DNA of 64,000 nt from Phenylobacterium sp. (GCF_030679875.1 NZ_JAUXSP010000002.1:62001-126000); one strand, 5' to 3'. Shown: positions 1-8,830, counted from the stretch's first letter. Numbers and translations: made by a program. The notes: generated from the sequence alone by a model not told the origin.

Positions 1-875
1 AGGGGCAGGATGGGATCGCGCACCGCCCGCTGAACGAAGACGAAGGCGGTGAGGGACGCCAGGCTTGCGGCCAACAGGCCAAGGATCATGGGCGAGGCCC
101 AGCCATAGTCCCGGCCGCCCCAGGTGATGGCCAGCAGCAGGGTGGTGAAACCGACCACGATGAGGGCGGCGCCGGCATAGTCGATGCGCCCCTCGCCCCG
201 GGGGGGCAGGGCCGGCATCTTCAGGACAATCATGGCCACCGCCGCCAGGGCGAAGGGCACGTTCACATAGAAGACCCAGCGCCAGCCCTCGATCACATGG
301 CCGGCCAGCTCGACCGTCCCATGGTCTGTGAAGAAGCCGCCGATCACCGGGCCAAAGATGCTGGCCACCCCGAACACCGAGCCGAACAGGCCGGAGAACT
401 TGGCCCGCTCCCGGGGGGCGTAGAGGTCGGCGATGATGGCGAAGGCGATAGTGAACAGCGCCCCTCCGCCCACGCCCTGCACGGCCCGGGCGGTGATCAG
501 CTGGGTCATGCCGCCGCCGATCACGGGCAGGTCGCCGAACTCTCCGGCCAGGCCAGACAGCCAGGAGCCGGCGAGGAAGACCCCGATGCCCCACAGCAGG
601 ATCGGCTTGCGGCCGAAGATGTCGCCAAGCTTGCCCCAGATGGGGACCATGACGGTCGAGGCCAGCAGATAGGCCGTGGTCGCCCAGGCGTAGAGATGGA
701 GGCCCGACAGGTCCGAGACGATCCGCGGCATGGCCGTGGCGACCACGGTCTGGCTCATGGCGCTGAGCAGGAAGACGATCAGGACGGAAATCAGCGTGAG
801 GCGACGATCGGCCTCGTTAAAGACTTGGGGCTCTTGCAACGCGGCGTTTCCAAAGCGACGTTCGAGCGCCGCCAA
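1..875 (-). CDS. DHA2-type MFS multidrug efflux transporter, partial
   Basis: Inner-membrane drug/proton antiporter of the major facilitator superfamily, 14-helix DHA2 (EmrB/QacA-like) group; the C-terminal part lies beyond the window. Reading the minus strand, the N-terminal half shows a first membrane helix ending MSQTVVATAMPRIV, then helix 2 and the loop GKLGDIFGRKP, which is MFS motif A, and RAVQGVGGGALFT, which fits motif C-like/helix 4 of this group. No ATG precedes the first helix in this frame. A TTG at 875 has AGGG nine bases upstream and gives an N-terminus MAALERRFG, so it is the preferred start; other TTG codons lie further upstream. Substrate cannot be told from sequence. Confidence 0.85.
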   Translation of the reverse strand, partial: MAALERRFGNAALQEPQVFNEADRRLTLISVLIVFLLSAMSQTVVATAMPRIVSDLSGLHLYAWATTAYLLASTVMVPIWGKLGDIFGRKPILLWGIGVFLAGSWLSGLAGEFGDLPVIGGGMTQLITARAVQGVGGGALFTIAFAIIADLYAPRERAKFSGLFGSVFGVASIFGPVIGGFFTDHGTVELAGHVIEGWRWVFYVNVPFALAAVAMIVLKMPALPPRGEGRIDYAGAALIVVGFTTLLLAITWGGRDYGWASPMILGLLAASLASLTAFVFVQRAVRDPILP

Positions 876-976
876 ATTATCTGGCCCTGCGCAGCGCTGG
901 CGCGGCGAGGCCCTATTTTTCAAAGGTCTGAGCCCGCCCCGGCGCGCCGATGTGACGTCCGGGGCGGTGTTAATGG

Positions 977-1810
977 TCAGACGTTATCAGAACCCGTCGG
1001 GGATGCATGCTCCAAAGGCGGCCCTCCCACCGCCTTTCGACGGCCGGCCCGCCGGGCGAAGATGTTGAGCCCTTCCACCAGGCCAGAGAAGGCCATGGCG
1101 GCGTAGATGTAGCCCTTGGGCACGTGGAAGCCGAAGCCGTCGGCGATCAGGGTGGCGCCGATCATCAGCAGGAAGCCCAGGGCCAGCATGACCACGGTCG
1201 GATTGGAGTCGATGAATTCCGCAAGGGGATCAGCGGCCAGCAGCATGACGCCCACCGCGAAGACGACGGCGATCACCATGATCGGCAGGTGATCGGTCAT
1301 CCCCACGGCGGTGAGGATCGAGTCGATGGAGAAGACCAGGTCCAGCAGCAGGATCTGCACGATCACCGAGGAGAAGTTGGCCGCCGCGGCGCCCTTGACG
1401 TCGAGCACCCCGTGGGTGGGCTCTGGATCGACCTTTTCGTGGATCTCGGTGGTCGCCTTCCAGACCAGGAACAGGCCGCCGATGATCAGGATGATGTCGC
1501 GCCAGGAGAAGTCCATCTCGAACATCGGCATGCCATGCACCGGGTCCGGCGGGCCCTCGAGGGGAATGCTGAACACCGTCTGGGTGAGGCCGACCAGGAA
1601 GGCCAGGGTCGAGAGCAGGCCAAGGCGCATGATCAGCGCCAGGGCGATGCCGATCTTGCGGGCGCGGCTGCGTTGCTCCGGCGGCAGTTTGTTGGAGAGG
1701 ATCGAAATGAAGACGAGGTTGTCGATGCCAAGGACCACCTCCATCACGATCAGCGCGATGAGGGCGGCCCAGGCGACCGGGTCGGTGACGAGGACGAGAA
1801 GCGTGTCCAT
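977..1810 (-). CDS. TerC family integral membrane protein
   Basis: 277-residue polytopic membrane protein of the TerC/YkoY/Alx family, members of which are linked to tellurite resistance or to manganese/metal export. Hydrophobic helices begin at residue 12, and the family signature of acidic residues inside membrane segments is present twice: [11 protein letters not shown] in the first third and [12 protein letters not shown] in the middle. The ATG at 1810 is chosen over one nine codons upstream because GGAG lies eight bases before it. It is a single gene, separated from the acyltransferase by a divergent gap. Specific substrate is unknown. Confidence 0.9.
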   Translation of the reverse strand: MDTLLVLVTDPVAWAALIALIVMEVVLGIDNLVFISILSNKLPPEQRSRARKIGIALALIMRLGLLSTLAFLVGLTQTVFSIPLEGPPDPVHGMPMFEMDFSWRDIILIIGGLFLVWKATTEIHEKVDPEPTHGVLDVKGAAAANFSSVIVQILLLDLVFSIDSILTAVGMTDHLPIMVIAVVFAVGVMLLAADPLAEFIDSNPTVVMLALGFLLMIGATLIADGFGFHVPKGYIYAAMAFSGLVEGLNIFARRAGRRKAVGGPPLEHASPTGSDNV

Positions 1811-1952
1811 TGGTGATTCTCCAGGGGAATACCCCATGGCTTAGACGATCCAGGGGCGCGTGGGAGCGCTAACGCGATGGTCAGGCTTCTGGCGCCACAA
1901 TGCGACGAGAAAGTCCGCCGCCTGCGCCTGACCTCCGTGCCGAGTTCCGCCC

Positions 1953-3050
1953 ATGACCGACGCCCAGCATATCAATCCGCTCACCTCACTGAGGTTCTTC
2001 GCCGCCTTCTGGGTGGTGCTGTTCCACTACTGGCCGGCCCTGGCGACGGCGACCACGCCGCTGTTGGTCGCCAAGGGCTATCTGGGCGTGGAGCTGTTCT
2101 TCGTCCTGTCGGGCTTCATCCTGTGCCATGTCTATCGCACCCAGGTTGAGACCGGCGGCTTCACCTATGGGAGCTTCCTCTGGGCCCGTCTGGCGCGGAT
2201 CTATCCGCTGCACCTGGCGACCCTGATCGGCATGGGGGTGCTGGCGGCGGGCGCCACGGCGGCCGGCTTCGCCGTCGACCCCAATATTCTGTCCTGGGAG
2301 TCCCTGCCGGCCAACCTGTTGCTGGTGCAGGCCTGGGGCCTGGCCCCGGTCGCCGGCTGGAACCATCCATCCTGGTCGATCTCGGCGGAGTGGTTCGCCT
2401 ATCTGACCTTTCCCCTGTTCGCCTGGGCCGCCCTGGCGCTGAAGGCGAGGCCGCTGGTCGCGGTGGTGCTGGCCGCCGTCTTCATGGCGGTCCTCTATGC
2501 CGGGTTCGAGGCGCTGGCGGGCCATCCCCTGACCCTGGCCACGATCCGCTGGGGCGCCCTGCGCATCGTGCCGTGCTTCGCCCTGGGCTGCGCCCTGCAC
2601 AGTCTCTGGCGGGAGCGGGCCGGCGGCGGTCGGAGTCAGTCCTGGCTCGGCGCCGCAATTTCAGGCGCCGTCGCCCTGTGCGCGGCCGCCCTTGGACTCT
2701 CTGATACGATTATCGTCCTGGGGGCGGCTGGTCTGATCTTCTACCTCGCCCGTCTGGCCCAGGGCGGGTCCCAGGCCCTTTGCGCCCCGGCGCTGATCTA
2801 TCTCGGTGAGATCAGCTATTCGATCTATATGATCTGCGTGCCGTGGAAGATTGTATTCGTCAACGGGGCTGCCAGTCTGCTCAAGCTTGAGGGGGGGCAG
2901 CTGCCCCTGGCCCTGTGGTTGGTGCTGCTCGTGGGCGTGGTTCCACTGGCGGCGCTCTCATATCATCTGATCGAGAAACCATCCCGCGAGCGCATGAAGC
3001 TGTGGGCGGGGCTGTGGAAAGGGCGGGCGCCAAAGGTCGCAGGCGCATAA
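1953..3050 (+). CDS. Acyltransferase 3 family membrane protein (OafA/YrhL type)
   Basis: 365-residue multi-pass membrane protein that would transfer an acyl group (often acetyl) to an envelope sugar or lipid. The N-terminal family hallmark is seen: LTSLRFFAAFWVVLFHYW, where the R-F-x-A and V-x-x-F-H pattern contains the conserved catalytic-type His, followed by GVELFFVLSGFIL. About ten hydrophobic segments follow, ending with a basic tail. No polysaccharide cluster is adjacent, so the acceptor is unknown. The start is weakly supported by GAG eight bases upstream. Confidence 0.9.
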   Translation: MTDAQHINPLTSLRFFAAFWVVLFHYWPALATATTPLLVAKGYLGVELFFVLSGFILCHVYRTQVETGGFTYGSFLWARLARIYPLHLATLIGMGVLAAGATAAGFAVDPNILSWESLPANLLLVQAWGLAPVAGWNHPSWSISAEWFAYLTFPLFAWAALALKARPLVAVVLAAVFMAVLYAGFEALAGHPLTLATIRWGALRIVPCFALGCALHSLWRERAGGGRSQSWLGAAISGAVALCAAALGLSDTIIVLGAAGLIFYLARLAQGGSQALCAPALIYLGEISYSIYMICVPWKIVFVNGAASLLKLEGGQLPLALWLVLLVGVVPLAALSYHLIEKPSRERMKLWAGLWKGRAPKVAGA

Positions 3051-3080
3051 ACCCTCTTTTCATCCCCGGCGTGAGAAACT

Positions 3081-3809
3081 ATGCCTAACACCAGTTCGCG
3101 TCGGGGAGTTGCATCCAACATGATGAAACGGGCACGCTTGGTCCTTGGTTCCATGACGGCCGCGGCTGTTATGGCTCTTGCGCCTGCCAGCTCCGCCATT
3201 GCGGACACCTATTGGCAGTGCGTTCCGTTCGCCCGGATGATCTCGGGCGTGCAGATCTTCGGCGACGCCTGGACCTGGTGGAAGCAAGCCTCCGGCAAGT
3301 ACGACACCGGCAACACCCCTCAGGCCGGGGCGGTCCTCTGTTTCAAGCCCACGGGCGCCATGCGCCTGGGCCATGTGGCTGTGGTCAGCCAGGTGCTGAC
3401 CGATCGGGTCATCCAGATCAGCCACGCCAACTGGTCGAGGATCAACGGAACACGCGGCCAGATCGAGCGTGACGTCACGGTGATCGATGTCTCCGCCAAG
3501 GGCGACTGGAGCCAGGTCAAGGTCTGGTACGACTCCATCGGCGATCTCGGCTCGACGACCTATCCTGTGCATGGCTTCATCTATCAGGACGCCACCGCCT
3601 CGACCCTCACCAAGACCGGCTTCACTACCGCGCAGAATACGGCGGTGACCGTGGCCCAGTCGGCGGCCAATCAGATGGTCGCGGCTGTTCGTCCTGGCTC
3701 TGGTCCGCTGCAGATGCTCAGCCAGGCCGCCGACGCCACCGACCGGATCGCGGCCTTGCTCCAGGCGGCCGGTCAGGGCGGCGCCTCGGCGGGCGAAGGC
3801 CAGGAATAG
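3081..3809 (+). CDS. Secreted CHAP-domain protein, putative peptidoglycan amidase/endopeptidase
   Basis: 242 residues. A signal peptide is clear (MMKRARLVLG followed by a hydrophobic stretch and ASSAIA before mature DTYW). The mature part begins at once with QCVPFAR, the expected nucleophilic Cys of a CHAP fold, then DAWTWW, LGHVAVV (catalytic His) and ISHANW (third polar residue), so the catalytic set looks complete. The C-terminal 60 residues are Ala/Gln-rich and probably disordered. Translation may start at 3081 or, giving a more conventional signal peptide, at the double ATG at 3120. CHAP enzymes cleave peptide or amide bonds in the wall; a role in remodelling is inferred. Confidence 0.85.
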   Translation: MPNTSSRRGVASNMMKRARLVLGSMTAAAVMALAPASSAIADTYWQCVPFARMISGVQIFGDAWTWWKQASGKYDTGNTPQAGAVLCFKPTGAMRLGHVAVVSQVLTDRVIQISHANWSRINGTRGQIERDVTVIDVSAKGDWSQVKVWYDSIGDLGSTTYPVHGFIYQDATASTLTKTGFTTAQNTAVTVAQSAANQMVAAVRPGSGPLQMLSQAADATDRIAALLQAAGQGGASAGEGQE

Positions 3810-3886
3810 TCGCAACCGCGACGCTCGGAACAACCCTTCCTTAAACGGCTGGGGACCACCCTGTCGGCCTCATCATAAGGTCGTTC

Positions 3887-5083
3887 ATGGCAAGCCCCGC
3901 TCCTTCCCACCTGCGACCCCAGACCTTGCCCTATCTGCGGGCGGCCCTCGCGGCCCACGCCCGCTATGTTCAGGGTCTGGCCGGGGGGCGCCGCGCCGAT
4001 CTGGTGCGGGCCGATCTCGCCGACTGGGACCTGGAAGGCGCCCTGCTGGCCGAGGCCGACCTCACGGGGGCCCGCCTGTCCGGCGCGATTCTGGCCGGGG
4101 CTGACCTCAGCCGCGCCAACCTGTTCGGCGCCGATCTGCGAGACGCCGACCTGAGGGGCGCACGCCTGCCACAGGCCGACCTGCGCGGAGCGAGCCTGCG
4201 CGGCGCCAATCTGTCCGGCGCCGATCTCTCCGGCTGCGACCTGCGCGAAGGGTGCATCGCCATGCAGACCCGGGCCGCTGGCTTCCGGGTGCTGACCCCT
4301 GAGACCCGGGCTGGGAACCTCGAATACGCCGTCGTCGAGGGCGCTGATCTCAGTGCGATCATGACCGCCGTCGATTGCCGTGACGCCAGCATGTCCGGGG
4401 CGATCCTGGTCGGCGCGCGGCTGGTCAATGCGCGCCTGGACGGCGCCGACCTGTCTGGAGCTCAGCTGGATGGCGCCGATCTCAGCGGCGCCTCTCTGCG
4501 GGGGGCGGTGGTGGCCGGGGCCAATCTCGCCGCCGCAGGCCTCGACGGCGCCGATCTCAGCGACCTCCTGAAGGCGCCGGCCACGGTCTTCTATGTGGAC
4601 GACATGCCTCTGCATGACATCGTCGCCGACCACGAGGCCTATTGTGACAGCCAGGGGGCCCTCGGGACGGCCGCCCGGCTCGGAAGCGCTGATTTCCGCT
4701 CCCTCCGCCACTTGCGAAACCGCAGGCTGAGCGGCCTGTCTGCGCCTGGGGCTATCTTCTTCGGCATGGATCTGAGCGGGGCCCAGTTGCAGGGCGCGGA
4801 CCTGTCGGACTGTGATCTGCGCAAGGCCGACCTGCGGGGCGCGGATCTTCGCGGGGCCCGGCTGACCGGCGCGAACCTTATCCGCGCCGATTTGCGCGAC
4901 GCCAAGCTTGGACCCCTGTCGATCGGCGAAGGCCGCCTGCTGCGCACCGATCTCAACCGGGCGATCCTGCGCTATGCCGATCTGAGCGGCGCCCAGGCCC
5001 GCCGGGCCCGCTTTCTCGAGGCCGACCTATCCGGCGCCAAGCTGACCGGGGCCGATCTGCGGGGCGCCGAACTGATCCTCTAG
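3887..5083 (+). CDS. Pentapeptide-repeat protein with two repeat blocks
   Basis: 398 residues made mostly of tandem A(D/N)LxG-type pentapeptides, which fold as a right-handed quadrilateral beta-helix. One block covers roughly residues 37-125, a second about 150-230, and a third about 285-398. Between blocks are non-repeat stretches, including about 55 residues around DDMPLHDIVADHEAYC. The family includes gyrase-protecting Qnr/MfpA proteins but most members have no known function, and nothing here shows gyrase binding. There is no signal peptide or membrane segment, so it is probably cytoplasmic. AAGG six bases before the ATG supports the start. It stands alone between a wall enzyme and a crotonase. 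Confidence 0.9.
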   Translation: MASPAPSHLRPQTLPYLRAALAAHARYVQGLAGGRRADLVRADLADWDLEGALLAEADLTGARLSGAILAGADLSRANLFGADLRDADLRGARLPQADLRGASLRGANLSGADLSGCDLREGCIAMQTRAAGFRVLTPETRAGNLEYAVVEGADLSAIMTAVDCRDASMSGAILVGARLVNARLDGADLSGAQLDGADLSGASLRGAVVAGANLAAAGLDGADLSDLLKAPATVFYVDDMPLHDIVADHEAYCDSQGALGTAARLGSADFRSLRHLRNRRLSGLSAPGAIFFGMDLSGAQLQGADLSDCDLRKADLRGADLRGARLTGANLIRADLRDAKLGPLSIGEGRLLRTDLNRAILRYADLSGAQARRARFLEADLSGAKLTGADLRGAELIL

Positions 5084-5095
5084 CGGTCAGCCCAC

Positions 5096-5995
5096 CTACA
5101 TCTCGTGGCGCAGGGGGCGCAGGTCGGGGAAGTCCGCCGGCCGCTTTTCGGCCTTGGCCTTGAAGGCCTCGCCCATGTGCGAGCCCGCGAACATGCCGGT
5201 CTGCCAGACGGCGATATAGTCCAGGCCATCGGCGATGGTGTGGTCGCGGGCATAGTTGATCATCACCTTTGAGCCGGTCACGGCCAGGGGCGACTTCTCG
5301 GCGATCTCCCGGGCTGTGGCCATGACGTGGTCGAGCAGGGCCTCGTGGGTCGGGAAGACCTCATTGACCAGGCCGATCTCCCTGGCCCGCTGGGCCGACA
5401 GGCGGCGTCCGGTATAGGCCAGCTCGCGCACCCAGCCCTCGGGGATCAGCTTGCACAGGCGCGGGAAGGTGCCGACATCGGCGGTCATGCCGATATTGAT
5501 CTCCTGCACGCAGAAGAAGGCGTCCTCGGTGGCGTAGCGGATGTCGCAGGCGCTGGTCATGTCCATCGCCCCGCCGATACAGCCGCCCTGGATGGCGACC
5601 AGGACCGGCATGCGCGCCTCGTCCAGGCAGCTGAAGCAGTCCTGCAGCCAGCGGATATGGTGACGCTGACCCTCGGCGGCGATGAAGCGGTCAGGGGCGG
5701 CCCCGCCGTCGGCGGCCGAGGTCCCGCCGCCGCCGAACACAGCCAGGTCCATGCCGGCTGAGAAATGCTTGCCGGTCGACGAAATGACGATGCAGCGGGC
5801 CCGGACATTGTCGTTGATGTCCCGCACGATCACCGGCAGCTCGTTCCAGAAATCCCGGATCATGCTGTTGAAGGCTTCGGGCCGCTTGAGCTTGATGTGC
5901 GCGACGCCGCCCTCGATCTCGACATCGAAGCAGGTCCAGGGTCCCAGCGCCGGGATGGCGGACGAAGATGCGGTCTTGGAGTTGGCGGCGGTCAT
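5096..5995 (-). CDS. Crotonase family, delta(3,5)-delta(2,4)-dienoyl-CoA isomerase-like
   Basis: 299 residues. The crotonase fold is shown by HFSAGMDL (oxyanion hole) and QGGCIGGAMDM. Three acidic residues match those used by eukaryotic ECH1 dienoyl-CoA isomerase: Asp in SACDIRY, Glu in VQEINIG and Asp in TADVGTF. This makes isomerisation of dienoyl-CoA in oxidation of unsaturated fatty acids the best guess, rather than plain hydration. A start at 5995 has AGGAA six bases before it and is preferred over an ATG 19 codons upstream. It ends convergently with the pentapeptide gene 12 bases away. Confidence 0.85.
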   Translation of the reverse strand: MTAANSKTASSSAIPALGPWTCFDVEIEGGVAHIKLKRPEAFNSMIRDFWNELPVIVRDINDNVRARCIVISSTGKHFSAGMDLAVFGGGGTSAADGGAAPDRFIAAEGQRHHIRWLQDCFSCLDEARMPVLVAIQGGCIGGAMDMTSACDIRYATEDAFFCVQEINIGMTADVGTFPRLCKLIPEGWVRELAYTGRRLSAQRAREIGLVNEVFPTHEALLDHVMATAREIAEKSPLAVTGSKVMINYARDHTIADGLDYIAVWQTGMFAGSHMGEAFKAKAEKRPADFPDLRPLRHEM

Positions 5996-6069
5996 GGCTG
6001 TTCCTGGGGATGTTTTCTTCAGGGGTTTTCCCATCATCGCCCCCTGACGCAAGGGAAAGCCAAGGCCTC

Positions 6070-6501
6070 TCAGAGATCTTCGACGGTCGCCCCCAGCGCC
6101 TCGCAGAGCCGCGCGGCCACCACGGCCCGGTGGCAGTCGCAGGCGCGGGCCTCGAAACAGAGCAGGGCGATCTTCTTTCGGCCTGCCAGGTCCTGAGCCC
6201 TGGCCAGCTCGACCTGGGCCTGGGGCTCGGCCAGATGGGCCTCGAAGATGGCGCGCATCTCATCGGTGCGCCCGGCCCGCGCCGCATCCCGGCCAGCCTT
6301 CGGCGTGCCCAGGCCGCGCAGATGCTCATAGCCGATGCCGGCCTCATCCAGGCTGGCCCCCAGGATCGTCTTGGAGAAGCCCGGCCGCCGCGAGGCGGCG
6401 ACGGCGCGCACATCAACCACCAGATCGACGCCGGCGGCCTTCAGCTGGTCGATCATCTGGGCCTGGGTCTTGCCCTCATAGCCGATGGTGGCGATGGCCA
6501 T
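6070..6501 (-). CDS. DUF488 family protein
   Basis: 143-residue cytoplasmic protein of the DUF488 family, whose biochemical role is unknown. Family landmarks are TIGYEGKT at the N-terminus, LVVDVRAVAASRRPGFSK, and near the C-terminus LCFEARACDCHRAVVA with a Cys-x-Cys-His cluster that could bind a metal or be redox active. The start has AGGAGAGG six bases upstream. It lies divergently from the alpha/beta hydrolase at 6581 and upstream of the crotonase on the same strand, with a gap of about 75 bases. Confidence 0.85.
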   Translation of the reverse strand: MAIATIGYEGKTQAQMIDQLKAAGVDLVVDVRAVAASRRPGFSKTILGASLDEAGIGYEHLRGLGTPKAGRDAARAGRTDEMRAIFEAHLAEPQAQVELARAQDLAGRKKIALLCFEARACDCHRAVVAARLCEALGATVEDL

Positions 6502-6580
6502 GGCGAACCTCTCCTTGGGTCATGGATCAGACGGGATATATGGAGGCCGAAACCTGTCGCTCGAAGAAAAGGATCCGCCC

Positions 6581-7462
6581 GTGGATGGAATGGCCGTACC
6601 GGCGCCGCGCGCCCGCCGCTTTCCCCTGCCGGGCCGGGGGGGCGAGATGGCGGCCCTGGAGTTTGGCCCGGTTGAGCGGGATTTCGACCTCGTCTTCTGT
6701 CACGCCAACGGCTTCAACGCCGCGACCTATCGGACGATCCTGGAGCCGCTGGCGCCTGAGTTGCGGATCCTGGCCATCGACCTGCGGGGCCACGGCGCCA
6801 CCGACCTGCCCACCGAGTTGGAGAACCGCCAGGGCTGGGGGGCCTATCGCGATGACCTCCTGGCCCTGTTGCCCCATGTGGTGCAGGGGCCTGTGACGGT
6901 GGCCGGCCATTCCATGGGGGCGACCACCAGCCTGATGGCCGCGGCCCAGGCGCCGGACCTGATCTCGAATCTGGTGCTGTTTGACCCCGTCCTGATGCCC
7001 GAGCGGGGGGATGTGGCGCCCGGCGATATCGCCCAGTCCCCCATGGTCCAGGGCGCCCTGCGCCGCCGGGCGCGCTTCGAGAACCGCGCCGCGGCCGTGG
7101 CGGCCTATCAGGGGCGCGGCGCCTTCAGGACCTGGTCGCTGGCGCAGTTGGAAGACTATGTGGCCGCGGGCTTTCATGACACCACGGACGGGGCGGTGGA
7201 GCTGGCCTGTGCGCCGGCCTGGGAGGCGTCCAATTTCGCGGTCTATGACGACCAGGCCTGGGCCGCAGCGCTGGTCTGTCCCTGTCCGGTGCGGATCCTG
7301 CGGGCCGAGCACGGCTCCACCTGCCGGATCGACGACCACATGGCGGCGCTGAGCGCCACCGGCCGCTACCGGATCGAGACCGTGCCGGGGACCAGCCACT
7401 TCCTGCCCATGGAGCGTCCGGACCTGGTGCGCGAGGCCCTGGCCCAGGCTGTGGCGGGCTAG
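6581..7462 (+). CDS. Alpha/beta-fold hydrolase
   Basis: 293 residues. The alpha/beta-hydrolase fold shows HANGFNA (oxyanion loop), LRGHGATD, the nucleophile elbow AGHSMGA (Ser), and a C-terminal PGTSHFLPME containing the catalytic His; the acid probably lies in LRAEHGST or just after. Substrate is not indicated. An open frame extends upstream to 6485 but would run into the divergent DUF488 gene. A GTG at 6581 with AGGA seven bases before it is preferred, with an ATG three codons later as the alternative. Confidence 0.85.
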   Translation: MDGMAVPAPRARRFPLPGRGGEMAALEFGPVERDFDLVFCHANGFNAATYRTILEPLAPELRILAIDLRGHGATDLPTELENRQGWGAYRDDLLALLPHVVQGPVTVAGHSMGATTSLMAAAQAPDLISNLVLFDPVLMPERGDVAPGDIAQSPMVQGALRRRARFENRAAAVAAYQGRGAFRTWSLAQLEDYVAAGFHDTTDGAVELACAPAWEASNFAVYDDQAWAAALVCPCPVRILRAEHGSTCRIDDHMAALSATGRYRIETVPGTSHFLPMERPDLVREALAQAVAG

Positions 7463-7510
7463 AGCACGTTCCGTAGAGGTTGAACCCGGTTTTGCGGGTG
7501 AAACACGCTC
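7462..7510. repeat. Alphaproteobacterial-type intergenic palindromic repeat
   Basis: An imperfect palindrome between two converging genes. The outer arms are GAGCACGTT (7462-7470) and AAACACGCTC (7501-7510). The core is a hairpin with ACCCG at 7484-7488, loop GTTTTG, and CGGGT at 7495-7499. The layout (AGAGC arm, AACCGGTTTT-like core, GCTC arm) resembles intergenic palindromes scattered in many alphaproteobacterial genomes. It could limit read-through from both sides. Only one copy is seen in this window. Confidence 0.55.
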
Positions 7511-7515
7511 AAACC

Positions 7516-8451
7516 CTAGAGGGCCATCTCGGGCCTGGTGGTGGGACGCAGGGCCTCGACCGCCTCAGGCGAGAGCCGCACCACCTTTCGGGCGTCAAGA
7601 TCAAAGCCCACGGCGACATTCTCGGCGCTGGCCCAGGGGCGGCCCGTATGGGGGTCGACCATCCAGTGGCGCAGGCGACGGAACCGCTCCTCCACATGGG
7701 CGGTGGCGGAGCGCAGTTCGAACCGGTCGCCCGCCTTTGGCCAGGCGAAATGGACGAGACGGTATTCCAGGGCCGCGCCGCCGATCCGCGGCGTCCCTGA
7801 GCCTGGACCCTCGCCGAGGCCGCGGTTGGCGCCGAGCAGGTGCAGTATGCCGTCGGAAATCTTGCCCATGACGATCTCGGTGCGCATGCGGCCAAAGGCG
7901 TCGCAGTCGGCCGCGCCGATGACCCCCAGGCCGATCCGTGTGAGGTCCATGGCCTTGGCCGCCTCCAGGCTGGCGGCGCTCGCCCCGACGGGGTCGAGGG
8001 TGATGGAGCGAGGGGCGGCGAAGTCGGGGACGTCGACCTGCAACCGCTCGGCGGCAGCGAGAATCCGCCGAGACCACGGAAACACCCGGCCGGCGTCAGC
8101 GGTCGCGTGGCGCACCACGGTCTGGAAGGTGGCGGCGGGCGTGCCGTCGGGGTGCAGGATGACGATCAGCAGGCGGGCCTCGTCCTCGCCGATGGCCACC
8201 ACCCCGCCTCGGGCCGTCAGGGCCGCGCCGGGCTTGGCTTCCCGCAGAAATCGGATGTGCTGCTCGCGCACCAGCAGGGTCGATGGCGCCAGGCCGGAAA
8301 AGGCGTCAGGCATGCCCAGCTCGGCGGCCAGGCCAGCCAGGGCCTCCATGGACTTGGCCACCCAATGGCGCACGTTGAGATGACCCATCTCATCGCACTC
8401 CCAGGTATTGACCCCGCCCACCCAGATTTCAGTTCCGCCGTCCCAGACCAT
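7516..8451 (-). CDS. Acyl-CoA thioesterase-like double hotdog protein
   Basis: 311 residues with two hotdog-like modules. The first contains NTWECDEMGHLNVRHWV, the typical 4-hydroxybenzoyl-CoA-thioesterase-like pattern with an acidic residue, Met-Gly-His-Leu-Asn and the long helix after it. The second contains DCDAFGRMRTEIVMGKISDGI with an analogous D-x-x-G-R motif. Such proteins hydrolyse acyl-CoA thioesters, but substrate is unknown. It converges on the hydrolase gene across the palindromic repeat. The start at 8451 has only a weak ribosome site. Confidence 0.8.
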   Translation of the reverse strand: MVWDGGTEIWVGGVNTWECDEMGHLNVRHWVAKSMEALAGLAAELGMPDAFSGLAPSTLLVREQHIRFLREAKPGAALTARGGVVAIGEDEARLLIVILHPDGTPAATFQTVVRHATADAGRVFPWSRRILAAAERLQVDVPDFAAPRSITLDPVGASAASLEAAKAMDLTRIGLGVIGAADCDAFGRMRTEIVMGKISDGILHLLGANRGLGEGPGSGTPRIGGAALEYRLVHFAWPKAGDRFELRSATAHVEERFRRLRHWMVDPHTGRPWASAENVAVGFDLDARKVVRLSPEAVEALRPTTRPEMAL

Positions 8452-8540
8452 CAGGCCCCCCGCTCAAGACCGCCCAGGCGCCGGGCGTCGTGCGCGGCGA
8501 CCTTAGGGGCGCCCGCCGCCTGCGCCAACGACCCTGGCGC

Positions 8541-8705
8541 TCAGGGCTTGTCGCGCTCGCCCGTGTCCTTGGGAAGCTCCTCGGTCTGACCGGTGACCTC
8601 CGGCGCGCGGCCGGTGCGCTCGACCTGTTCCTCCTGGCTTTGCACGGGGGCCTCTGGGGGCGGGTTCTGGACAGGGGTGTGGCGTTTGGCGTCTTGATCG
8701 TTCAT
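8541..8705 (-). CDS. Small hydrophilic Pro/Glu/Gln-rich protein
   Basis: 54 residues, beginning MNDQDAKRHTPVQNPPPEAP, with no hydrophobic segment, rich in Pro, Glu, Gln and Thr; probably disordered. The start is chosen because GGGAG lies six bases before the ATG at 8705, a strong ribosome site. No family recognised. It lies divergently from the cytochrome b gene. Its reality rests on the ribosome site and compact frame only. Confidence 0.6.
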   Translation of the reverse strand: MNDQDAKRHTPVQNPPPEAPVQSQEEQVERTGRAPEVTGQTEELPKDTGERDKP

Positions 8706-8830
8706 CGCGGTCTCCCTTTCTGATCGCATCAGGAGAGCGCCCAACGGCCGCGGGGCGTTCCGACGGCGCCGCTGTAACAGTCGGGCGCAATCGGGCGTAA
8801 GGTTCGGAGGATGGCGACGGAGGCGGCTCT

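Noticed and set aside
297..1816. Long plus-strand frames opposite the MFS and TerC genes
   Set aside because: Low-complexity His/Gly/Asp-rich translations with no domain; they mirror well-supported membrane proteins and are expected in GC-rich DNA.
3990..5080. Tandem DNA repeats (GGCGCCGATCTG-like) that might be read as a repeat array or CRISPR
   Set aside because: They are degenerate 15-base units coding the pentapeptide repeats, without spacers.
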